NCBI RefSeq assembly: GCF_900167905.1 | Contig: NZ_FUYZ01000003.1 | Span: 310,001-374,000, forward strand | Direction of reading: 5' to 3' | DNA length: 64,000 nt | From: Soonwooa buanensis | GTDB lineage: Bacteria > Bacteroidota > Bacteroidia > Flavobacteriales > Weeksellaceae | Shown: positions 1 to 9,080 of the stretch, piece after piece | How the letters are laid out: each line of letters begins with the position of its first letter | Numbering within the stretch: the first letter of the stretch is position 1 | Made by a program: the position numbers and the translations under genes | The notes under the pieces: model-generated | Database searches by the model: none | The model's input: only the letters and a program-made list of their open reading frames with translations | Told to the model about the DNA's origin: nothing

Positions 1-1680
1 AATCATAAACGGAACGGGAAGTCCCACATTAAAGCTGTGTTGTGTCAAACTGTGGATGTTGACATTGGTCTGCGAAATACTGTAGCCATCGCGTTCCACA
101 TACATCATCACTTGGTCTTTCACGCTGCTCACGTTATAGCTGATAAAGGCATAATCGAAAGCGCTAATTTTAGCTTCGAAGTTGTTGTAAATCGTCGGTT
201 GCACATTTGGGTTACCAGAAATACTAACGTTCGGATTTTGGAAAGTCGTGTTGTTCGGGTTCAATTGACCAGTTGATGGCAAACTTATTTTTCGGTTGTA
301 GTTTAAATTAAAATACAAGCTTTTTGCAAAATCATATTGCATGCTAGCATTTGGGAACAATTCAAATTTTTTGAAAGGCGTTAAATCATCCCATTGGTTT
401 TTTCTTAAATTCAAAGATTTACCAGAAATGTCGTAATCTTCAGCTCTAAGACCAGCGATAAAACTAAATTTTTTAATCTTCGTATTCAATTCGGCGTAAG
501 TTGCAGCTGTTTGTCTTTGATAATCTAAATTTTTAATGCCAAGGAAATCTGTCGTGAAATCCGTTTTCTCATACAAACCTCCAAAACTAATTTTACTTTC
601 ATCCAATAATTTTATCGGTTGCGAATAGTCGACGCGAAGATTGTAGTAGTTTTGATCGGATGCATTGTCCATATCAGCTCCAAAAATCTGCGTGCCACTT
701 GGTGTGAAAAATGAATTTTGTCCAGTTTGGTCAAAAGTTGATTTGAAACTCGAATAATTAGCTTTGATGTCTAATTTTTGGTTTTTATCATCAAATCTTT
801 TCTGATAAGTTGCTGTTATTTCGTTTCGGTCGCTTTTGGTTTTGCTTTTTCCGATGTTTAGATAATTAGCAACAACATTATTTCCTGATCCGATCGGTGA
901 TTCGATCATAGATGTTCCATCCGAATTGTTGTAAGAATCGTTGTTTGCATTGTAGTAATCGTAGTTTAACAATAATCTATCTTTTCCTAAATCGAAAGTC
1001 AAAGCGGCTTTTGCAAAATATCCGCGAGAATATTTGTCGCCAAAACCTCTCGATAAATCGTCCATTTGGTTGCTAGAAAAAGATTCTCCGTAGGTTTGTC
1101 CCGCGCTTAATTGCCATCCAAAAATTTTATTTCTAGAATTTAAAACAATACTATTATTAAATCTATTTCTGAACTTATCATAATCCGAAAATCTATAACC
1201 TCCAGAATAAGTTGCTGTTAAATAATTTTTCGCAGATTTTGAAGTAATGATATTTAAAATTGCGCCACCAGAAGTTGCAGGAAATTCTGCGCCAGGTTGC
1301 GTCACAACTTCCACACGTTCAATCGCTGAAGCGGGCATGCCTTCTAGGAAAGCTGTTAAGTCGTTGGTGGAAATATTCAACGGTCGTCCGTCCATGTAGA
1401 CATCAAGCGGTTTTCCTTGATACATCATTCCTGCGATGTCGGTAACCACCATTCCTGGAAGTTTTTTAATGCCTTCTAAAGATGATCCTGAGTTAAGGCT
1501 TGCTTGTTCGGAAAAATCGAAAATTGTTCTGTCAGCCTTTTGCTCGACAGCTTTTTTAGTTTTGGTTATTGTAACCTCTTCAATTTGTTTTTCCTTTGAG
1601 TTCTCTTTTTTAGATTCTTGCGCAAACGCAACTTGAACGCTCAAAAATAAACTCGCTGCTAAAATAATTCTTTTGTTCAT
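1..1680 (-). CDS. TonB-dependent outer membrane receptor, 3' part outside window
   Basis: The gene starts at 1680 and is open to base 1, giving 560 visible codons; the C-terminal barrel end lies left of the window. The protein has a signal peptide (about residues 1-20, ending VAFA), then EEVTITKTKKAVEQKADR, which leads into a plug domain with YMDGRPLNI and the usual PGAEFPATSGGAILNI stretch. The rest is beta-strand-rich and alternates aromatic and polar residues, as in the outer membrane beta-barrel family common in Flavobacteriia. No carboxypeptidase-like N-terminal domain is present. The N-terminus closely resembles the receptor at 3630-5750, so the two are paralogues. The substrate cannot be told from the sequence. 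Confidence 0.85.
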   Translation of the reverse strand, partial: MNKRIILAASLFLSVQVAFAQESKKENSKEKQIEEVTITKTKKAVEQKADRTIFDFSEQASLNSGSSLEGIKKLPGMVVTDIAGMMYQGKPLDVYMDGRPLNISTNDLTAFLEGMPASAIERVEVVTQPGAEFPATSGGAILNIITSKSAKNYLTATYSGGYRFSDYDKFRNRFNNSIVLNSRNKIFGWQLSAGQTYGESFSSNQMDDLSRGFGDKYSRGYFAKAALTFDLGKDRLLLNYDYYNANNDSYNNSDGTSMIESPIGSGNNVVANYLNIGKSKTKSDRNEITATYQKRFDDKNQKLDIKANYSSFKSTFDQTGQNSFFTPSGTQIFGADMDNASDQNYYNLRVDYSQPIKLLDESKISFGGLYEKTDFTTDFLGIKNLDYQRQTAATYAELNTKIKKFSFIAGLRAEDYDISGKSLNLRKNQWDDLTPFKKFELFPNASMQYDFAKSLYFNLNYNRKISLPSTGQLNPNNTTFQNPNVSISGNPNVQPTIYNNFEAKISAFDYAFISYNVSSVKDQVMMYVERDGYSISQTNVNIHSLTQHSFNVGLPVPFMI

Positions 1681-2091
1681 AAATGCTTGTCTACGCAATT
1701 AGACAAACAATTTTTGCATTTGTTACAAACAATATTATTTAACATTTAAAATAAAAAAACACCAAGACAATTTTTAAAGATTCTTTTTCATCATTTGTGA
1801 TTTTAGAAACTATCCTCCTTTTATTGTCTTAGTGCTTGTAAATCCTTAACAAATGTATATTTTTATAAATATATACACTAACAATTACCTGTCGTGAATC
1901 AAGAATTTTGACAGCGTTTTTATTGTTTAATTGATTGATTTTTAGGTGTTAAAATTTGTAAAATACTTATTCTATAAATATAAATTTAATAAACGTTTAT
2001 CTTTATGTTTTGCTTAGATTGGGATTGAGAATTTGTAAGATTTAGCATTAAATTCGGTATTTTTGTATTATTAATTCTTTAATTATTTGAT
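1681..2091. other. Intergenic region between divergent receptor and regulator
   Basis: This 411-base AT-rich gap lies between divergent genes and I see no gene in it. A small hairpin (TTGTCT at 1687-1692, AGACAA at 1701-1706) sits just upstream of the receptor start on the minus strand. CACCAAGACAAT at 1760-1771 is repeated inverted at 1823-1834 with one mismatch and could be part of a hairpin or operator. A TAnnTTTG box lies near the right end. Confidence 0.5.
2032..2065 (+). promoter_or_regulatory. Bacteroidota-type promoter for the AraC-type regulator
   Basis: TTTG at 2032-2035 and TATTTTTG at 2058-2065 match the Bacteroidota -33/-7 consensus (TTTG, TAnnTTTG). The spacing is 22, slightly longer than the usual 19. 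The downstream start is about 27 bases away. Confidence 0.5.
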
Positions 2092-3627
2092 TTGAAATTT
2101 TTACAGTTTTTAGTTTTCGTTTTTGTGTTCACTTCAGTTTTTTTTCAAGGTCAAAATAAATATGATGTTGAAAAAAGAGCTCAGTTTTTTAAACTTTTTA
2201 AAGAGCAGCAAAATAGTGTTAATTATTCTTTGGATAACGGGCAGAAGCTTTTGACACTTTCGCAGACCAATTATGAAAAAGCTTTGTCCTACATGATTTT
2301 GGGAGAAGCTAATTATAAAGCTGGCGATTATGTTAAATCTGTTGACTTTTTAGAACAAGCCGAAAAATCGGTAGGTAAAAATGATAGTCTTAATGCTAAA
2401 TTTAGGATTGTAAATCAATTGTTGATTTCTTACAGAAGAGCAGGACTTGTTGAAAATTCTGATCAAGAATTGTTAGAATTAAAGAAGATGGTGTCTCAGT
2501 TAAAGCCTCATGAGCGAGATTATGTTCTTTTAATTGCTCAAGCCAAAATTTTTGAGATTGATGGAGAAGATTGCAAAGCCGCAGATGTTAGAAAGAAGTT
2601 TTATGATTTAATGTTAAATTATCCTCTTGATGAGTCTTTTAAAACAAAATATTTGTTTGGGGTTTTATCGCAGTTAGCTTTTGCTGAGTATAAATGTGGC
2701 CGAATTGCCGATGCTCAAAAAACTGTCATCAATTCTGAAAAATATAAATCTAAAGTTGATCCAAAAGAAAATTTGTTGCTCAAAGATTTTTATTTTATGA
2801 ATAAAGCTTTGCTAGCTCATGATGAAAAAAATGATGACTTATCGCGGAAATATTTTGATTCGGCCATTGCGGAAAGCGAACTTAATAAGAATAATCTTGT
2901 CCTTAAAGTTATTTTGTCGGAACGTTTGGAAGCTAATATTGATAACGCCGATCAACAACTAAAATACGCACATCAAATTAAAGATATAACCGACTCTGAG
3001 ACACGTGTTACAAAAGCACTGATTTCGAGAGAGAGTAAAAAAGCTTTTGAAATCATTAAAGATCGTGAGCAAAAACAAATGTGGTTGATGATTATTACGG
3101 GTGTTGTTATTTTATCGATTGGGATTGGCGCTTATTTATATTTCCGAAATCTTAGAAAAATTAAAGTTAATTATAAGAAGATTATTGACGAATTACAAGA
3201 CAAATCGGTTACTCCACAAACGGAAAAGCCAGTTGAAAATTTTGTTTCAGATATTAAAATTACAACCGAAACCGAGCATAGTCTTTTAGAATACTTAGAG
3301 AAATTTGAAGAAAAAAATCTTTTTACCAAGAATGGAATTTCTTTGGCTCAAATGGCTGTTCTGCTTAACACAAACACGAAATATCTTAATTATATTCTAA
3401 AAAAATACCGCAATACAGACTTCAATAACTATATTAATTCAGCTCGAATTAATTTTATCACCAAAGAATTGCATGACAATCCAAAGTTGCGGAATTATAA
3501 AATCTCTGCGCTTGCAGGAAAATGCGGTTACAGTTCGCACAGCCAGTTTGCAAGTATTTTCAAAGCCAAAACACAGATTTCGCCATCGCAATTTATTTCA
3601 ATATTGAAACAAGAAGAAAAGGTATAG
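2092..3627 (+). CDS. Membrane-bound TPR / AraC-type transcriptional regulator
   Basis: This 511-residue protein probably starts at a TTG codon, because the frame immediately gives a signal-peptide-like N-terminus (MKFLQFLVFVFVF) and no ATG lies nearby. Residues about 25-320 are helical TPR-like repeats. One membrane segment follows at about 330-351 (MWLMIITGVVILSIGIGAYL), and the C-terminus (about 395-505) is an AraC-type double helix-turn-helix ending in GYSSHSQFASIFKAKTQISP. The layout suggests outside TPRs coupled through the membrane to a cytoplasmic DNA-binding domain, that is, a one-component sensor. It converges with the receptor at 3630-5750 with only two bases between the stops. The target genes are unknown, and the adjacent receptors are natural candidates. 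Confidence 0.85.
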   Translation: MKFLQFLVFVFVFTSVFFQGQNKYDVEKRAQFFKLFKEQQNSVNYSLDNGQKLLTLSQTNYEKALSYMILGEANYKAGDYVKSVDFLEQAEKSVGKNDSLNAKFRIVNQLLISYRRAGLVENSDQELLELKKMVSQLKPHERDYVLLIAQAKIFEIDGEDCKAADVRKKFYDLMLNYPLDESFKTKYLFGVLSQLAFAEYKCGRIADAQKTVINSEKYKSKVDPKENLLLKDFYFMNKALLAHDEKNDDLSRKYFDSAIAESELNKNNLVLKVILSERLEANIDNADQQLKYAHQIKDITDSETRVTKALISRESKKAFEIIKDREQKQMWLMIITGVVILSIGIGAYLYFRNLRKIKVNYKKIIDELQDKSVTPQTEKPVENFVSDIKITTETEHSLLEYLEKFEEKNLFTKNGISLAQMAVLLNTNTKYLNYILKKYRNTDFNNYINSARINFITKELHDNPKLRNYKISALAGKCGYSSHSQFASIFKAKTQISPSQFISILKQEEKV

Positions 3628-3629
3628 GT

Positions 3630-5750
3630 TTACTTCGCTCTACTTTTTTCCTCAAAATCGATGCTACGACTTTCTTTTACTTTTTTATTTCCAAAAGTGT
3701 AATTCACACTAAGTCTAAAACCTCGTCCATCCCAATAATTGTTGAAATGTTGGCTGTTGTCCGAGTAATAAATATCGCCTTTCCAATATTGCGCAAAAAT
3801 ATTAGAAACCGAAGCGTTGATTTGAAGCTGCTTTTCCATCAAGGCTATTTTTATTCCAGAATCTAAATTCGTAAAACTGTGGAAATAGGAATTCACGTTG
3901 TGATAAGGCAAAGCCTGACTAAAATTCAGAAAGAAATTAATTGTTTTCGCTTTGTTTAAAGTAAATGTATTTCGGATGCTGTAATCAAAAGTTTTCCCTT
4001 TTCGAGTCGTTGCTTCAATGTTATAAACTTTGGAATCGGTCAAGGAAGCATTCACATAAGTTGAAATTTCCCACCAAGTTTTGATTTTATTCGTGTACGA
4101 AACTGTTGCTCCAAAAAAATCGCTATCATAGGTGTTAAGATAGGTTCCGTAATGAAGCAAACCATCTTGGAAAGAGACTTGCCCAAAACCATTGGTTTGA
4201 TGCAAATAGTACAAACTCGCATTAAATTTATTGTTGTGCGTATAACCCAATTCGAAATTACTCATGTAAGAAGGCTTCAATAAAGGGTTTCCCGTAGAAT
4301 AAGAATAGGTGTTTTCGTACCAACGAAATGGATTTAGACTCTCCATGTCAGGACGATTAATTCTTCGTGAATACGAAATCGTATAGGAGTTTTTTTCGTT
4401 TTTATAATTGATGTAAGCCGATGGAAACCATTCTCCATAGCTGTATTTGGTGCGTTCATCGGTTTGCGGTGTGTAGGCATTAACATTCGTAAGCTCGTAA
4501 CGAAGTCCAGCTTTTGTTGACCATTTTTCGTTAAAAATTTTTGCGAAACTAAAATATCCTGCATAATTCTGTTCGGTGTACTGAAAAAGATTAGAACGTG
4601 TTGCATCAATTTCCCAATCTTGGTTTTGGAGGTTATAATAACCAATATCTGTTGAATTTTTGAATTGATTAAATTTTGCACCCGTTTCAATCGTTCCGAA
4701 AGAGTAGGGAAGTTCCAAATCGGCTTGACCAGAGAAGATTTCTGGTTTTACGATCGAAATAGTTTTTACAAAAGCCAAACTTTCATCCGAAGATTTCAAG
4801 GTGTTAAAATTCACATTTGTCGTAGCATTATTTCCATAATAATTTCCTGTGAAACTCAGTTTTTTTCCGATGGAATCCAGTTTCAAATCATAATAAACAC
4901 CCAAAGTATTCATCGTGTTTTTTTCGCGATGTTGTGTATTGGTAAACAGGTTTTCGATGTTTTGAGAATTCTGAAAATAATTCGTCGTGTTCAAAATATC
5001 CATATCTGGCGTTTGGTGCGTGAACAAATAATTAAATCCAATTTCTGAGTTTTTGTTCAGTTTATAAGACATATTCAAACTTGGCGCAATACTTTTCCAC
5101 ATATCTTTTCTACGAGATTGACTGTAGCTCTCTGTACTTCCAAGAATGCTGTAGTTTTCGATAGAACGTTTTGCAGAGTTTAAATAGTTGGTTTTAAAAC
5201 TTAAACTTAATTTTTCGGTTTGATAATTCAGAGTTCCGTTCGCATTTCCACCAAAATAAGTTCTTTGTTGAAGTCCAGTTCCGATATTTCCGCTGAAACC
5301 CATATTCGGATTTTTCTTTAATACGATATTCAAAATTCCGCTATTTCCTGCGGCTTCGTATTTTGCGGGTGGCGTTGTAATCACTTCAACTTTGGCGATG
5401 TTTTCAGAGCGAATCGTTTTAAGATAACTCACCAAAGCATCGCCCGAAATATTCAACATTCTGCCATTCACCATCACCGAAACATTGCTTTTCCCCACAA
5501 TCGATATCGAAGCTTTGTCTTCATCAATTTTCAACATCGGAACATTTCCCAAAGTTTCCATCGCGTCCATTCCTTGTGATGCCATCGAAGCATCAACGTT
5601 GAAAACCAAGCGGTCGGCTTTACGTTCAATTAGTTTTTTAGTTGAAGTTATTTTTACTTCGTCAATAGATTTTATAGAATCATTTTTTTTGGTTTGTGAA
5701 AAAAGGCTTGTTGATACTAAACTGAATACTAAAAAATATTTTGCGTTCAT
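3630..5750 (-). CDS. TonB-dependent receptor / outer membrane beta-barrel protein
   Basis: A complete 706-residue protein with a signal peptide (about 1-18, STSLFSQ), followed by DEVKITSTKKLIERKADR, a plug domain (VMVNGRMLNISGDAL, then KYEAAGNSGILNIVLKK) and a long beta-barrel. It belongs to the same family as the truncated receptor at the left edge, sharing the KADR(T/L)(I/V)F linker. There is no N-terminal carboxypeptidase-like domain. The barrel ends with a charged tail (FEEKSRAK) after the last strand rather than a terminal aromatic residue, which is common in this family. The transported substrate is unknown. The divergent neighbour is a LytS-type kinase. Confidence 0.85.
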   Translation of the reverse strand: MNAKYFLVFSLVSTSLFSQTKKNDSIKSIDEVKITSTKKLIERKADRLVFNVDASMASQGMDAMETLGNVPMLKIDEDKASISIVGKSNVSVMVNGRMLNISGDALVSYLKTIRSENIAKVEVITTPPAKYEAAGNSGILNIVLKKNPNMGFSGNIGTGLQQRTYFGGNANGTLNYQTEKLSLSFKTNYLNSAKRSIENYSILGSTESYSQSRRKDMWKSIAPSLNMSYKLNKNSEIGFNYLFTHQTPDMDILNTTNYFQNSQNIENLFTNTQHREKNTMNTLGVYYDLKLDSIGKKLSFTGNYYGNNATTNVNFNTLKSSDESLAFVKTISIVKPEIFSGQADLELPYSFGTIETGAKFNQFKNSTDIGYYNLQNQDWEIDATRSNLFQYTEQNYAGYFSFAKIFNEKWSTKAGLRYELTNVNAYTPQTDERTKYSYGEWFPSAYINYKNEKNSYTISYSRRINRPDMESLNPFRWYENTYSYSTGNPLLKPSYMSNFELGYTHNNKFNASLYYLHQTNGFGQVSFQDGLLHYGTYLNTYDSDFFGATVSYTNKIKTWWEISTYVNASLTDSKVYNIEATTRKGKTFDYSIRNTFTLNKAKTINFFLNFSQALPYHNVNSYFHSFTNLDSGIKIALMEKQLQINASVSNIFAQYWKGDIYYSDNSQHFNNYWDGRGFRLSVNYTFGNKKVKESRSIDFEEKSRAK

Positions 5751-5911
5751 TGTTGTTATGATTTTTCACAAAGGTATTCTCGCTGAAGCTCGTTGGAAAT
5801 AGCGTTTAGACCAAACTCTAAGAATTTCGGGTTAAAAATTTTTCGTCGGAAAAAAAGTGGCTTTTGTCGATTTTAATAGTAATATATCAGAATACAGAAT
5901 TAAATTTGGGC

Positions 5912-6913
5912 ATGAGAAAAAATCAACTTTTTTTGCTACAGAGCATATTTTGGATTATTAATTTTATTGGCACTGTCCTCATTCCCAAGTTTGTATTCAA
6001 TGCGGATCATGTACTTTTGGATATTACTTTTTTTGTGACCACATTTATTTGTTTTTACATTAATTATTTCTTCGTTGTTCCTAAGTTTTTTGATATTCAT
6101 AAACTTTACAAAAGTCTGATAGGTTTTTTTGTAAGTGTAATTTGCTTTGTTCTAATTCGTTATTTTATTGAAGAAATATTGTTGATTTGGATAACGGGAA
6201 GTGGTAATTATGCTCCTGGAACAGGCTTAGGTTTTTACTTTTTTGACAATATTTATTACAGTTCGACAACTATTTTTATTTCTAGTGTTTTCAGTTTAAT
6301 TAATAAATTTATGAAAGTAGAAGAAGAACGATTACAACTTGTTTCCGAAAAAAAGCATGCGGAAATTCAAGCTTTAAAAACTCAAATCAATCCGCATTTT
6401 ATTTTTAACTCTCTAAATAATATTTACTCTTTGGTCTATCAAAAGTCGGATAAAGCGCTTCCTGCGATTGAAGAACTTAGTGAGTTGTTGCGTTATTCAA
6501 CCAAAGATTTACAACAAGATTTTATTCCATTAAAACGGGAAGTTGGTTATATTGAAAGTTTAATTGCTTTAGAAAAATTGCGCATTAGGAATCCGGAAAA
6601 GATTATTTTTGAAAAGAATATTCAAAACGAAAATTTGCAAATCTCGCCAATGTTATTGGTTCCATTTGTAGAAAATGCTTTTAAACACGGAGATTTCAAC
6701 GAGCACGAAATGAAAATTGATTTAAAGGAAGAAAATAATATTCTAAATTTCCGAATTGAAAATCAAAAGCGACAAGGTTCCAAAGACCACGCCTCAGGAA
6801 TCGGAATTACCAATGTTAAAAAACGTTTGGAATTGATTTATCCCAAAAAGCACGAATTAAATATTTCGGATAAAGAAATTTTTTTTGTAGTTGAGTTAAA
6901 GATTGAGCTTTAA
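5912..6913 (+). CDS. LytS/YehU-type sensor histidine kinase
   Basis: A 333-residue inner membrane kinase. I chose the ATG at 5912 (MRKNQLFLLQ) over an in-frame TTG at 5864, because it begins right at the first membrane segment. Four hydrophobic segments occupy about residues 8-130, followed by a short coiled coil and the His_kinase family motif NPHFIFNSLNN with phospho-acceptor His162. A HATPase domain with FVENAFKHG and GIGITNVKKRL completes it. This family normally pairs with LytTR response regulators, and one lies 190 bases downstream (7104-7787). The gap between them holds repeat DNA, so co-transcription is not certain. The signal is unknown. Confidence 0.9.
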   Translation: MRKNQLFLLQSIFWIINFIGTVLIPKFVFNADHVLLDITFFVTTFICFYINYFFVVPKFFDIHKLYKSLIGFFVSVICFVLIRYFIEEILLIWITGSGNYAPGTGLGFYFFDNIYYSSTTIFISSVFSLINKFMKVEEERLQLVSEKKHAEIQALKTQINPHFIFNSLNNIYSLVYQKSDKALPAIEELSELLRYSTKDLQQDFIPLKREVGYIESLIALEKLRIRNPEKIIFEKNIQNENLQISPMLLVPFVENAFKHGDFNEHEMKIDLKEENNILNFRIENQKRQGSKDHASGIGITNVKKRLELIYPKKHELNISDKEIFFVVELKIEL

Positions 6914-6951
6914 AGAATCAAGAACCAAGAAGAAAGTAAGTTAAAAGATTC

Positions 6952-7047
6952 CCGTCCGTTCGAGTAGATTTTGCAAAAATCGTATCGAGAACTTAATTAG
7001 ATTCTCGACTTGGTTTATCCTGAGTTTGTCGAAGGGCTGCGCTACTC
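6952..7047. repeat. REP-like intergenic repeat, copy A
   Basis: This stretch contains CCGTTCGAGTAGATTTTGC and AAAATCGTATCGAGAACT, nearly identical to copy B at 8801-8905. It then carries TCCTGAGTTTGTCGAAGGG (7018-7036), resembling a widespread bacterial repeat core, and ends with CCAATTGACGA, which resembles the inverted outer end of copy B. It separates the kinase and response regulator genes. Confidence 0.7.
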
Positions 7048-7103
7048 CAATTGACGAACTTTAAAATACATCGTACATTTTACGTAATACATTGTACAAG
7101 AAA

Positions 7104-7787
7104 ATGAACATAAAAACCATCATCATCGACGACGAACCTTTGGCTGTTTCACTGTTGGAAAAATACGTTTTCGAAACGCCAAACTTTGAGTTGTTGTCAA
7201 CTTTTCTGAATCCCATTGAAGCAATCGAGTTTATCCAAAACAACGATGTAGATTTGGTTTTTCTGGACATTCAAATGCCCGAATTATCCGGAATCAACTT
7301 TATGAAAATCGTTGGTGATAAAGTAAAGTATATCTTAACCACCGCATATTCCGAGTTCGCAATGGAGGGTTATGAACATAATGTGATTGATTATTTGCTA
7401 AAGCCAATTACGATATCACGCTTCCAAAAAGGAATTGAAAAAGCAAAAGAACGTTTTGCAAGCGTGCAGGAATCTGAGAAAAATTACTTTTTCATCAAAT
7501 CTTCCGGACAACAATATAAGATTTTATTTGATGATATTTTGTACATCGAAAGCATCAAAGATTACGTCAATGTCAAAACCAAAAATCACGAATATATCGT
7601 CCTCGACACTTTAAAATCCATGGAAGAAAAACTTCCAGATTCTGTATTTTGTCGCGTTCATAAATCCTATATTCTCAATCTTAATCAGATAAAATCGGTC
7701 GATAGCAAGTCTGTTTTGCTAATTTCAGACACCGAAATTCCAGTTGGAGAAAGTTTTAAAGTAAATTTTTTAAAAAAGTTAAAGTAA
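7104..7787 (+). CDS. LytTR-family response regulator
   Basis: A 227-residue DNA-binding response regulator. The ATG at 7104 (MNIKTIIIDDEP) is preferred over a TTG four codons upstream. The receiver domain (about 1-120) has the acidic pair Asp9/Asp10, the phospho-acceptor Asp55 in FLDIQMPELSG, a Thr/Ala switch region (ILTTAYS) and the conserved Lys in LLKPI. The LytTR DNA-binding domain follows (about 130-227), with FIKSSGQQYKI, DILYIESIKDYV and CRVHKSYILNL. It is presumably the partner of the kinase at 5912-6913. LytTR proteins bind direct-repeat sites, but no site could be assigned here. Confidence 0.92.
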   Translation: MNIKTIIIDDEPLAVSLLEKYVFETPNFELLSTFLNPIEAIEFIQNNDVDLVFLDIQMPELSGINFMKIVGDKVKYILTTAYSEFAMEGYEHNVIDYLLKPITISRFQKGIEKAKERFASVQESEKNYFFIKSSGQQYKILFDDILYIESIKDYVNVKTKNHEYIVLDTLKSMEEKLPDSVFCRVHKSYILNLNQIKSVDSKSVLLISDTEIPVGESFKVNFLKKLK

Positions 7788-7814
7788 ATTCGTTTCAGCT
7801 TCGTCTACTTCAAT

Positions 7815-8390
7815 ATGGACTCGCTATATTTGGATAAAATGGCTGAAAAACAATCTGCTTCACTTACCGAAGTCGTCAAAAATTACGGCTCGCAATTGCT
7901 GCGCTTTATCAAGGGTAAAGTGAGCAAAGTTGAGGATGCGGAAGATATTTTGCAGGAAGTATGGTATCAGACCAGCCGTTTGACCAACATCGACGATTTG
8001 GAAAATGTGAGTGCTTGGCTGTATTCGGTCACACGTAACAAAATCACCGACAATTACCGAAAAAAGAAAAGCGACTCACTGGAAGATTACGTATACGAGG
8101 ACGAAGACGGAAGTTTTAGCATCAAAGAAATTCTTTTGGCGGATGACTCCAATAATCCCGAGTTAAAGATGTTTAAAGATATTTTTTGGGACGAATTGAT
8201 GAAAGCTTTGGAAGAACTTCCCGAAAATCAGCGTCGCGTTTTTATTCAGAATGAAATAGAAGACCGTACTTTGCAGGAAATTGCGGACGAGGAAAATGAA
8301 AACCTCAAGACAATTATCAGCCGAAAAGGTTATGCTGTGAAGCATCTTCGCGTAAAGTTAAGACATTTGTACAACGAACTTAAATATTAA
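7815..8390 (+). CDS. ECF-like sigma-70 family RNA polymerase sigma factor
   Basis: A 191-residue alternative sigma factor. Region 2 lies at about residues 25-95 (FIKGKVSKVEDAEDILQEVW and AWLYSVTRNKITDNYRKK). Region 4 lies at about 130-185 (LPENQRRVFIQNEIEDRTLQ with a helix-turn-helix through EIADEENENLKTIISRKGYA). An alternative ATG at 7839 would remove eight residues. The next gene starts one base after the stop, so the two are almost certainly co-translated. ECF genes are usually followed by an anti-sigma gene. The downstream 111-residue membrane protein therefore is the candidate, although it looks nothing like the usual FecR or zinc-finger types. Confidence 0.88.
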   Translation: MDSLYLDKMAEKQSASLTEVVKNYGSQLLRFIKGKVSKVEDAEDILQEVWYQTSRLTNIDDLENVSAWLYSVTRNKITDNYRKKKSDSLEDYVYEDEDGSFSIKEILLADDSNNPELKMFKDIFWDELMKALEELPENQRRVFIQNEIEDRTLQEIADEENENLKTIISRKGYAVKHLRVKLRHLYNELKY

Positions 8391-8391
8391 A

Positions 8392-8727
8392 ATGAATCCG
8401 AGATTTAGACATAGAAGCAGAAAAAAATTTTGGCTTGCCTTTCCGATTGGTATTGGCTTGGCGTTTTTGTTGGTTTGGTTTGTGCAATGGCTTTGGAATA
8501 TGCTTTTGCCCGATATTTTGGGTGTTAAAAGTATATCCTATTGGCAAGCTTTCGGAATATTGATTTTGTCCAAAATTTTGTTTGGAGGTTTTCGTTGTGG
8601 CGGAGGGAAAAGACATTTTGGAAATAAATTTAACCGAGAAATGCCTCAAATGACGGATGACGATAAAGAACGTTTCCGAGAAGAATGGCGTAAGCGCTTC
8701 GGCGATCGTTGCAAGTTTGGTAGATAA
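8392..8727 (+). CDS. Small membrane protein coupled to the sigma factor
   Basis: A 111-residue protein I do not recognise. Its start lies one base after the stop of the sigma-factor gene. It has a very basic N-terminus (RFRHRSRKK), a hydrophobic segment at about 13-36 rich in Trp (VWFVQWLWNMLL), a second one at about 47-66 (YWQAFGILILSKILFGGF), then RCGGGKRHF and a charged C-terminal helix (TDDDKERFREEWRKRF) ending in DRCKFGR. The two membrane segments probably place both ends on the same, cytoplasmic side. From position alone it may control the sigma factor. No known anti-sigma domain is visible. Confidence 0.75.
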   Translation: MNPRFRHRSRKKFWLAFPIGIGLAFLLVWFVQWLWNMLLPDILGVKSISYWQAFGILILSKILFGGFRCGGGKRHFGNKFNREMPQMTDDDKERFREEWRKRFGDRCKFGR

Positions 8728-8732
8728 ATATA

Positions 8733-8767
8733 AACTCCCAAAATCGACAGGTTTTGGGAGTTTTTTT
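8733..8767 (+). terminator. Rho-independent terminator after sigma-factor operon
   Basis: AACTCCCAAAA (8733-8743) pairs perfectly with TTTTGGGAGTT (8752-8762) and is followed by a run of T. It lies six bases after the small membrane protein gene. Confidence 0.9.
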
Positions 8768-8800
8768 TCTTTAAAGTAAGTTCTTGAATTGTAAAAATGT

Positions 8801-8958
8801 CCGTCAGTTCGAGTAGATTTTACAAAAATCGTATCGAGAACTCAATATATTTCTTTACTAAAAGTTCTCGATACAAAATCTCTTATATTTTTACTCGAAC
8901 TGACGATTGAATATCAAGGGTGTTTTAATATAGATTCCTCCTTCGTTGGAATGGCAAT
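8801..8958. repeat. REP-like nested inverted repeat, copy B
   Basis: This is the fullest copy of the repeat. The outer arms CGTCAGTTCGAGTA (8802-8815) and TACTCGAACTGACG (8892-8905) are perfect inverted repeats, and the inner arms GTATCGAGAACT (8831-8842) and AGTTCTCGATAC (8863-8874) are too, so the whole could fold into a long two-step hairpin. It is followed at 8932-8958 by AGATTCCTCCTTCGTTGGAA, which resembles another dispersed flavobacterial repeat. With the terminator it accounts for most of the 353-base gap between 8728 and 9080. I see no gene there. Confidence 0.8.
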
Positions 8959-9080
8959 GTATTGTTAATTAGGCGCTTAGATGTGTTTAAAGAAAAATTT
9001 TAAAAATTTTAAAGTAAAACAAATTTTGCTGCGTCTTCCATAAAAAGGCCTTTAGAATTACAAACTTTAAAATCAAAAAA

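Noticed and set aside
3522-3866. Plus-strand frame overlapping the end of the AraC-type gene
   Set aside because: It lies in the wrong frame across the convergent junction and shows no signal or domain.
4334-5048. Open frames on both strands inside the receptor at 3630-5750
   Set aside because: They are shadows of the receptor frame, with low-complexity, unfamily-like translations.
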